A model generated the notes under the pieces. It made no database searches, was not told the DNA's origin, and was given only the letters and a program-made list of their open reading frames with translations. Shown one piece after another: positions 56,733 through 64,000 of a stretch of 64,000 nt of DNA; the stretch's first letter is position 1; each line of letters opens with the position of its first letter. The translations under genes and the position numbers were made by a program. Location: contig NZ_MRCS01000019.1 in the NCBI RefSeq assembly GCF_002303925.1, positions 46,101 to 110,100 of the forward strand. The letters are read 5' to 3'. This DNA is from Pseudomonas sp. ACN8 (GTDB lineage Bacteria; Pseudomonadota; Gammaproteobacteria; Pseudomonadales; Pseudomonadaceae).

Positions 56733-57605
56733 ATGTCCATGCGAAACGATGCCAACGACGACTTTGATGATGTGCCGAGCTTGCGTGCAGACGTTCTCGA
56801 TGACGACTTTGCGCCCACCGCCCGCACGGTCGTGCACTCGCGCACGGCGCCGGTGGTGAAGGTCAAGGCGGTGAGCACCGGTGCCTTGTGGGCGCTGGTC
56901 GGGGCGTTGTTCTTTGCCTTCGCGGGCCTGGCCTGGTGGAGCTTTCAGCAGATATCCCTGATGGAACAGCAACTGGTGGCGACCCAGGAAAGCTTCGCGC
57001 GAATCAGTGAGGAAGCGGCAGGGCGCCTGCAGGATATTTCCGGCAAGGTTGTCGCCGGCCAGACCAGTGTCAACACCGACAGCGAGGCCTTGAAGCTGCA
57101 GATCCGCCAGCTGGAAGGCAAGCTCCAGGACCAGAATGCCCGGCAGCAGGGTGTTGCCGGCCAGGCCTCGGACCTGGACAAGCGACTGGCGCAAATGACC
57201 GCGCAAACCACCGAACTGGACAAACGCCTGGCGCAATTGACTGCCCAGGACACCGAACATCAGGCGGCCAATACGCAGTTGCAGGCCCAGGTCAAAGCCT
57301 TGAGCGCTGAATTGGCCGCCCTGAAAAGCGCCCCGTCGGACTCGGAAAAACTCGATGCACAGTTGAAAAGCCTGGGTGCCGATATTGTCGCACTGAAGAA
57401 ACAAGGCAACCCGAGCGCAGCGATCGAACGTCTCGAGCAAGACATGATCGTGCTCAAGAGCGTGCAGGACAACCGTCCGGCAGTCGCGCAGGGTTCGGCC
57501 AACACCGCCGAGTTCGATGCCTTCCGCAGCCAGGTCACCCGTAACATCAATACCCTCCAGGCGCAGATCCAGAACCTTCAGCAGCAACTTCGCGCCCGGC
57601 AGTAA
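56733..57605 (+). CDS. Membrane-anchored coiled-coil protein
   Basis: A 290-residue protein. An acidic cytoplasmic N terminus (about 1-45) is followed by one membrane helix (about 50-70, ALWALVGALFFAFAGLAWWSF) and a long Gln/Leu-rich coiled coil (about 75-290) with repeats such as LDKRLAQMTAQTTELDKRLAQLTAQ read in pieces. It should project into the periplasm. No enzymatic motif. AAGG lies eight bases before the ATG. Function unknown, possibly structural in the envelope. Confidence 0.8.
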   Translation: MSMRNDANDDFDDVPSLRADVLDDDFAPTARTVVHSRTAPVVKVKAVSTGALWALVGALFFAFAGLAWWSFQQISLMEQQLVATQESFARISEEAAGRLQDISGKVVAGQTSVNTDSEALKLQIRQLEGKLQDQNARQQGVAGQASDLDKRLAQMTAQTTELDKRLAQLTAQDTEHQAANTQLQAQVKALSAELAALKSAPSDSEKLDAQLKSLGADIVALKKQGNPSAAIERLEQDMIVLKSVQDNRPAVAQGSANTAEFDAFRSQVTRNINTLQAQIQNLQQQLRARQ

Positions 57606-57694
57606 TTGACCGCTACAGGAACATCAAAAGGATCCATACATCCCCCCATTGCCGTCTACGCTCCTGAAACACCATCAGGAACGAGGGATGCGCA

Positions 57695-58543
57695 ATGGGG
57701 TTTGTGTACAGGTTCACCTTGCTGTGCGGCATGTTTTTGTTGTGCCTGGGCCAGGCGCAAGCCTCCGGGACGGAAAAGGACGACAGCAAGGCGGCCATTG
57801 CCCTGCTGGAAAAAGCCCTGGCCTACTACCACCAGAATGGCGACCAGGCCCTGGCGGCGTTCAGTCGCCAGGGTGAGTTTGTCGACAAGGACCGTTATGT
57901 CTTCGTGCTCGATACCAAGGGCTTGATGCTTGCCAGTGGCGGGCCGTCGTCGGCGCTGATTGGCCGGGACGTATCGCAAGTGCTCGGGCCGGATTTGCAG
58001 AAAACCTTCAAGGACGCCCTGAAGGTACCGGAAGGCAATGGCATTCAGCAGGCGGAATATCGCTGGCAGAACTGGAACGACGGCAAGGTCGAGCGCAAGC
58101 ACGTCTACTACCAGCGCATCGGCCAGCGGATTCTGGCGGTCGGTTATTACTTGCCACGGGCTTCCGCCGAACAGGCCATGGCCTTGCTGAACAAAGCCGC
58201 GACCGATCTGGCCAAGGACGAAAAGGGTACCCTGACGGCGATCAATTCCCTCAAGGGCGGCTACCTGCAGGATGACCTGTATGTGTTTGTCGTCGACCTG
58301 GACACCCGGCGTTACGTGGCCCACGGCACCAACCTGCGGTTGATCAATACCGACTTCAGCAAGATCGTGGACCCGGAAGGCAAACCGGTGGGCGAGCCGA
58401 TTCTGGCATTGATGGCCCAGCAGGATAACGGCGAATATGAATACCGCTGGAAAAACCCGGTGACCGGCAAGGTCGAGAACAAACATGCCTACCTGAAGAA
58501 GGTCGGGCATTTTCTGGTGGCGGTCGGGTATTACAGCCCTTGA
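57695..58543 (+). CDS. Periplasmic double-Cache protein
   Basis: A 282-residue secreted protein: signal peptide (about 1-23, ending AQA) and two single-Cache domains in tandem (about 35-150 and 165-282). The repeats share YVFVLDTKGLMLA / YVFVVDLDTRRYVA and end in ILAVGYYLP / LVAVGYYSP. There is no membrane helix after the signal and no kinase, cyclase or chemotaxis domain, so it may act as a free ligand-binding protein. Confidence 0.82.
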   Translation: MGFVYRFTLLCGMFLLCLGQAQASGTEKDDSKAAIALLEKALAYYHQNGDQALAAFSRQGEFVDKDRYVFVLDTKGLMLASGGPSSALIGRDVSQVLGPDLQKTFKDALKVPEGNGIQQAEYRWQNWNDGKVERKHVYYQRIGQRILAVGYYLPRASAEQAMALLNKAATDLAKDEKGTLTAINSLKGGYLQDDLYVFVVDLDTRRYVAHGTNLRLINTDFSKIVDPEGKPVGEPILALMAQQDNGEYEYRWKNPVTGKVENKHAYLKKVGHFLVAVGYYSP

Positions 58544-58564
58544 ATGGTAGTGACTGTTAGACCG

Positions 58565-58649
58565 CCTTCGCGAGCAGGCTCGCTCCCACATTAGACCGGG
58601 TTGTCCATAAGTACGCGGTCATCTGTGGGAGCGAGCCTGCTCGCGAAGG
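58565..58649. repeat. REP doublet (REPIN), reversed arrangement
   Basis: CTTCGCGAGC...CTCCCACA (58565-58590) then TGTGGGAGCG...GCGAAGG (58624-58649). Both arms end in GAAGG rather than GATGG. Confidence 0.9.
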
Positions 58650-58666
58650 CGGGCGACTCGGTCTGG

Positions 58667-60184
58667 CTACCGAACCTTGTCCTCACGCCCACGCAACAGC
58701 ATGTTCGGCATGGCGATCGCCGCCACCAGCCCCAGCAATGAAACGGCAGCGCTGACCGTCAGCAAGTGCCGGAACGTCAACAACAACTCGGCACGCAAGG
58801 CGTTCTGCGTATTACCTGGCGCGGCATTCAAACCGTCCAGCAGCACATTCCCCGAACTGCCTTCGGCAATCAGCGACGAACCGGCCAGGTGCGCGAAACT
58901 CGAATCCTGCAACAACGCCAACAACAGCGCCGACATCAATGCCACGCCGACAGCTCCACCCAGCGAACGGAACAGATTGGTGGTGCTGGTGGCGACGCCG
59001 ATGTCCCGCTGTTCTACCGAGTTCTGCGTGCCGACCAATGACGTCGGGAACTGCATGCCGGAGGCAATCCCGCAGAGCAGCATGAACAGACTGCTCACGA
59101 GAAACGCCTGCGGCGGGCTGAACGCCATGCCGATAATCGAGACAGGCATCAGCGCCGCACCGGCAAGGATCATCGGTTTGTAGCGCCCGGTCACCGAGGT
59201 GCGACGGCCGGCGAAATACGCGCCGATCGGCAAGCCCATGGCCAGGGGCAGCAGGTGCAGGGCGGCGCTGTCGGCACCGGCGCCGGTGACGCTCTGGAAA
59301 CGCAGCGGCATCAATACGATCAGCGAGATGGCCTGGAAACTGGTGAAGAAAATCGTGCACCAGCACAGGATCGCGTTGCGGTTGGCGAACAGATGCATGG
59401 GCAACAACGGCTCCCGCGCCCGCCGCTCATGCACGACGAGCAGCCCCAGTACCAGCACCGCACAAGCCAGCAGCGCCAACACTTCGGCGCTGCGCCACGA
59501 ATGGCCCTGGCCGACCTGGGTGATGCCCAGCAACAATGCGGTCAGCCCGATGATCATCAGCACGGTGCCCAGGTAATCGATGATCGGTTTGCGTTGCGGA
59601 ATCGGCAGCCCCACCAGCGTGCGATGGGCCACCAGCCAGGCACCCAGGCCTAGTGGCAGATTGATCAGGAACACCCAGCGCCAGGACAGGTATTCGGTCA
59701 TGTAGCCGCCAAGCACCGGGCCGGCTACGCTGGCCACGGCGTACATGCTGCTGAAATAGCCCTGATAACGACCGCGCTCCCGTGGCGGTATGATGTCACC
59801 GATGATCGCCTGGCTCACCGAAATCATCCCGCCGGCCCCGATGCCCTGGAGGATCCGCGCCAGCACCAGTTGCTCCATGCTCTGGGCCATGCCGCAGAAC
59901 ACCGACGCCAGGGTGAACAGGCCCATGCCGAACAGCATCAGCTTGCGCCGCCCGTACAAATCGCCCAGTTTTCCGTAGATCGGCACCGCCACGGTCATGG
60001 CCACCATGTAGCCGGAAATCACCCAGGCCAGAAGGCTGACGTCCTTGAATTGCGCGGAAATGGCCGGCATCGAAACGGCGACGATGGTCTGGTCCAGCGC
60101 TCCGAGAAAGATCGCCAGCATCAGGGCGATCAGCACGCTGCGAATGGCCGGTTTGGGCGTTTCAGGCTGGTGGAGATTGGTCAC
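58667..60184 (-). CDS. MFS multidrug efflux transporter, DHA2 family
   Basis: A 505-residue inner-membrane transporter with 14 predicted helices, typical of DHA2 drug:proton antiporters such as EmrB. Motif A (GKLGDLYGRRKLMLFG) and motif C (GPVLGGYMTEYLSWRWVF) are present. GTG 60184 is taken as start because AGG lies seven bases before it; a TTG at 60223 would add 13 residues. No adaptor gene is nearby. Substrate unknown. Confidence 0.9.
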   Translation of the reverse strand: MTNLHQPETPKPAIRSVLIALMLAIFLGALDQTIVAVSMPAISAQFKDVSLLAWVISGYMVAMTVAVPIYGKLGDLYGRRKLMLFGMGLFTLASVFCGMAQSMEQLVLARILQGIGAGGMISVSQAIIGDIIPPRERGRYQGYFSSMYAVASVAGPVLGGYMTEYLSWRWVFLINLPLGLGAWLVAHRTLVGLPIPQRKPIIDYLGTVLMIIGLTALLLGITQVGQGHSWRSAEVLALLACAVLVLGLLVVHERRAREPLLPMHLFANRNAILCWCTIFFTSFQAISLIVLMPLRFQSVTGAGADSAALHLLPLAMGLPIGAYFAGRRTSVTGRYKPMILAGAALMPVSIIGMAFSPPQAFLVSSLFMLLCGIASGMQFPTSLVGTQNSVEQRDIGVATSTTNLFRSLGGAVGVALMSALLLALLQDSSFAHLAGSSLIAEGSSGNVLLDGLNAAPGNTQNALRAELLLTFRHLLTVSAAVSLLGLVAAIAMPNMLLRGREDKVR

Positions 60185-60262
60185 GGGAAAACCTGCGGGC
60201 AGTGATTGACCCGCAAGTTGCAAGGCGAGCGGGGATGCTCGCCAGTGTAAGTCGATAGCAAG

Positions 60263-61477
<1,215 letters not shown>

Positions 61478-61637
61478 TCACGTGGCCAGGGCCGGTGAAT
61501 GATTTTTATGGATCGAGTGCTTGCATTTTTCCCTTGCGGGTCTGTCAATTGAAGGTGAAAACTGAGCCGATAGCTGTACATTCTGCCAATCGGTGCGATT
61601 ATCGCCCGTCATCTACTCCGAGGCCTGGATTGAAGTG

Positions 61638-62534
61638 ATGAACAAGCCTGACCTGCCTTCGATTCCAGTGTTCAAGCTCTACGGTGAAAGCCTGGATTGG
61701 CCGACCCCGGACTTGCTGCACTGTGAAACCATTTCCAAACGCAGTCGCGAACATCATTGGGAAATCAAACCCCACCGCCACGCTGATTTGTGCCAGTTGC
61801 TCTTCGTATTCAAAGGTCAGGCCGAGCTTGAAATCGAAGGCAAGCGAACGCAACTGGTGGAACCGGCCATCCAGATCCTGCCACCGCTGTCGGTGCACGG
61901 CTTTCGCTTTTCCGAGGACGTGGAAGGGTTTGTCGTGACCCTGGCCGCGCCGCTGATCGCCCACCTGCAGATGCAGTTGGGGCAATCGGTCAATGCCTTG
62001 GCTCAGTCCGAAAGCTACCCGGCAGGCAAGGACGCCGAGTACCTCAACAGCTTGTTCAGCGCCTTGCAGAACGAATACACCAGCCACCAACCGGCGCGGG
62101 AAATGCTCATGCATTCGCTGGTCAGTGTGATCGTGGTGTGGGTCAGCCGCCAGGTGATCCAGCGTCGCACCGCCATGGCGCGACCGCAGCGGGCCCGGGA
62201 ATACCTCAACGGGTTTATTCAGTTGGTGGAAGAGACCTATCGCCAGCACGTCAAGGTCGAGGATCTGGCGCACCGGCTGGGGATTTCCGTGTCCCACCTC
62301 AACGGCACCTGCCGTGAGCTGGCGGGGCAACCGGCGTTGCAGATCATGCACGAACGGCAATTGCTGGAGGCCAAGCGTTTGCTGACCTACACCAGCATGA
62401 CCATTTATGAAATGTCCGACGTTTTGGGGTTTTCCGATCCGACCAACTTCACGCGCCTGTTCCGGCGTCGTGTGGGAATTTCGCCCAAGGCGTTCCGCGA
62501 CCGCCTGAAGGCCGATCAGGGCAATGAAGCCTGA
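61638..62534 (+). CDS. pobR: AraC-family regulator of pobA
   Basis: A 298-residue regulator: N-terminal cupin-type sensor (about 40-110, HHWEIKPHRHADLCQLLFVF) and C-terminal AraC DNA-binding domain (about 195-290, two helix-turn-helix units, ending GFSDPTNFTRLFRRRVGISPKAF in short pieces). It is divergent from pobA with a 181-base gap. In Pseudomonas the pobA activator is of the AraC type, called PobR or PobC; function here is inferred from position. ATG 61638 is chosen; a reading from 61593 would add 15 residues. Confidence 0.88.
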   Translation: MNKPDLPSIPVFKLYGESLDWPTPDLLHCETISKRSREHHWEIKPHRHADLCQLLFVFKGQAELEIEGKRTQLVEPAIQILPPLSVHGFRFSEDVEGFVVTLAAPLIAHLQMQLGQSVNALAQSESYPAGKDAEYLNSLFSALQNEYTSHQPAREMLMHSLVSVIVVWVSRQVIQRRTAMARPQRAREYLNGFIQLVEETYRQHVKVEDLAHRLGISVSHLNGTCRELAGQPALQIMHERQLLEAKRLLTYTSMTIYEMSDVLGFSDPTNFTRLFRRRVGISPKAFRDRLKADQGNEA

Positions 62535-62543
62535 CCCCCTTCG

Positions 62544-62720
62544 TTACCGGAGGGCGTTGAGGGTGGCGTTATGGGGGATGCAGCGTTCGAAGTTGCAGCT
62601 CGCGGCTTCGCGGGGCAGGTTGCGCAGTTGCTCGACGCGCCAGGCCGCAGCGCCATAAAGCCCGAGCGTGACCGCACAGGTGATGAAAATCGCGAGGTAT
62701 CTTCTTGTTCTGATGTTCAT
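62544..62720 (-). CDS. Small hypothetical membrane protein
   Basis: A 58-residue protein starting MNIRTRRYLAIF with one hydrophobic helix (about 9-27) and a short tail with two Cys. It converges on pobR, ending nine bases from its stop. Family not recognised; a reading from 62765 would add 15 residues. Confidence 0.6.
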   Translation of the reverse strand: MNIRTRRYLAIFITCAVTLGLYGAAAWRVEQLRNLPREAASCNFERCIPHNATLNALR

Positions 62721-62838
62721 GGCGTTGACCTCTGAACGAATACCTTTCGGTATTACTTTGAGCATAGGTCAGCGCGGGTGAGTTACCAGCAAAGCGGGTA
62801 CGGCAATTGACGCGGTATTCAAAACGCTGATGAACCCA

Positions 62839-62928
62839 TGTAGGAGCGAGCCTGCTCGCGATAGCAATCGTTCATTGACGAAGATGTTGACTGATCCAAC
62901 GCTATCGCGAGCAGGCTCGCTCCTACAG
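62839..62928. repeat. REP doublet (REPIN), third spacer type
   Basis: Inverted REP copies at 62839-62862 and 62902-62928, with GATAGC at the junction of both arms as at 47853. Confidence 0.9.
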
Positions 62929-62939
62929 TTTTAATCGGG

Positions 62940-63845
62940 TTACAGGCCCACATCCCACGCCGGTTCCTCCGGAAACCTCACCACCAGAAAATCCAGCAAG
63001 CTGCGCAGCGCCGCCGGCATGTGCTTGCGCGAGGCATACACCGCATACACGTTCATTTGTCGGGGTTCGGCCGTCGGCAGCAGGCGAATCAACTCGCCGC
63101 TGTGGATATGCACGCCAGCCTGATACGTGGGCAGCATCGCCACCCCGGCACCGGCGATCGTTGCGCGCAGCAGCGTACTGGCCTCGTTGGCGCTGATGTT
63201 GCCCTGCACCGGTACAGAAACCTGCTCGCCGTCCTGCTCGAAGTGCCACAGGCTTTTGCCGAAGTAGGAATGGGTCAGGCAATTGTGCAGGCTCAGGTCC
63301 TCGACCCGTAGCGGCGCAGGGTGCTCACGCAGGTAAGCGGGGGAGGCGCAGATCACCGAGCGGCAAACCGTCAGGCGGCGGGCGATCAGGTTCGGGTCCA
63401 GGTCGTTGCTGGTGCGGATCGCCAGGTCGATGCGCTCATCCACCAGGTTCACGGTGCGGTCGAGCATCTGCATATCGATGCTGACACCGGGGTAACGCTT
63501 GACGTAGGCGGCCATGGCATCGGCCAGTTGTGCCTGACCGAACGAAGTGCTGACGCTGATCCGCAGCAAACCGCGCGGTGCGTCATCCGGTTCGCTGACG
63601 GCGGCTTGCATGTCGGTGGACAAATCGAGCATCTGCCGACAGCGGGGCAGGATCTCGTTGCCGGCGGCGGTCAGGCTCAACTTGCGCGTGGTGCGATGCA
63701 TCAGGCGCGCGCCGACCCAGTCTTCCAGTTCCGCCAGATACCGCGACACCACCGGCCGCGACAGCTCCAGATGATCGGCGGCGGCCGACTGACTGCCGAG
63801 GTCGACCACCGTGACGAACACACGCATTGCTTGAAGACGATCCAT
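62940..63845 (-). CDS. LysR-family transcriptional regulator
   Basis: A 301-residue LysR regulator. N-terminal helix-turn-helix (about 17-40, SQSAAADHLELSRPVVSRYL) and a substrate-binding domain. No divergent target gene is within the window, so its role is unknown. The start MDRLQAMRVF is typical of the CrgA/DmlR-like group. Confidence 0.9.
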   Translation of the reverse strand: MDRLQAMRVFVTVVDLGSQSAAADHLELSRPVVSRYLAELEDWVGARLMHRTTRKLSLTAAGNEILPRCRQMLDLSTDMQAAVSEPDDAPRGLLRISVSTSFGQAQLADAMAAYVKRYPGVSIDMQMLDRTVNLVDERIDLAIRTSNDLDPNLIARRLTVCRSVICASPAYLREHPAPLRVEDLSLHNCLTHSYFGKSLWHFEQDGEQVSVPVQGNISANEASTLLRATIAGAGVAMLPTYQAGVHIHSGELIRLLPTAEPRQMNVYAVYASRKHMPAALRSLLDFLVVRFPEEPAWDVGL

Positions 63846-63925
63846 GATTTGCCCGCTTTCAGAAACAAACTATGTTCAAGCATCGCATTTTTTGTACTGA
63901 GTCAGGCAACTAAGCTCTGTTCCAC

Positions 63926-64000
63926 TGTAGGAGCGAGCTTGCTCGCGATGGATTCGAAGACGCCACGTTTAACCGGTAACCCGCGTTATCGTTAACGACC
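63926..64000. repeat. REP doublet, cut by the window end
   Basis: Left REP copy at 63926-63951 (TGTAGGAGCGAGCTTGCTCGCGATGG) and a long-type spacer ending CGTTATCGTTAACGACC. In the other doublets this spacer end is followed at once by the inverted copy, which should lie just past base 64000. Confidence 0.85.

Overview
This window is chromosomal DNA from a fluorescent pseudomonad, most likely of the P. fluorescens group. The evidence is high G+C with Pseudomonas-type codon use, a set of genes whose order matches Pseudomonas chromosomes as I remember them (argF, grxD, bfr, bfd, peroxiredoxin, rnt, pyrC, motY, argG; nth, rnf, metG, apbC; groESL, colRS, warA, wapQ; icmP, bifA, sodB, argO, argP), and many copies of the REP palindrome with core GAGCGAGCNTGCTCGCGA. 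No tRNA, rRNA, CRISPR array, insertion sequence or prophage was seen. Nearly all genes are intact and tightly packed.

Layout. 0.2-6.5 kb: an OYE-family reductase, then the glycerol regulon glpF-glpK-glpR-glpD on the minus strand. 6.9-10.4 kb: ybaK, a PhzF-like enzyme, and argF overlapping an ABC ATPase. 10.9-19.7 kb: a molybdopterin oxidoreductase, monothiol glutaredoxin, the iron-storage pair bfr/bfd, a 2-Cys peroxiredoxin, rnt-pyrC, motY and argG. 19.9-21.8 kb: an AT-rich patch with an unknown membrane protein and an orphan NarL-type response regulator. 21.8-26.5 kb: a small PA3496-like protein, nth, and an Rnf-like electron-transfer operon (A, B, D, G, E). 26.7-34.6 kb: metG, apbC, a short-chain dehydrogenase, a HugZ-like protein, fxsA and groES-groEL. 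34.8-43.9 kb: a PAP2 phosphatase, the colRS envelope-stress system with warA-wapQ, and a two-gene RND pump. 44-52.6 kb: an imelysin/DUF1111/imelysin/DUF1513 set, the c-di-GMP phosphodiesterase gene bifA, and a DUF6124 gene with a structured leader. 52.8-64 kb: sodB, argO with an ACT-domain partner and divergent argP, several envelope proteins, an MFS pump, pobA/pobR and a LysR regulator.

How the genes work together. The glp genes import, phosphorylate and oxidise glycerol under GlpR. argF and argG are 8 kb apart but both carry tandem 21-bp-spaced sites matching the Pseudomonas ArgR half-site. bfr stores iron and bfd helps release it; bfd has a good Fur-box match. ColR-like boxes lie upstream of both the PAP2 gene and warA, so the LPS-modifying genes on either side of colRS probably form one local regulon.

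The most unusual part is the Rnf locus. rnfC is absent. RnfB has no N-terminal membrane anchor and carries a long C-terminal tail with repeats like those of RnfC. Three of the four cysteines expected to hold the RnfA/RnfE iron-sulphur cluster are replaced. This looks like a remodelled electron-transfer complex, not a normal one. A second unusual element is the DUF6124 leader at 52124-52340, where one segment can pair with either of two near-identical partners, as in an RNA switch.
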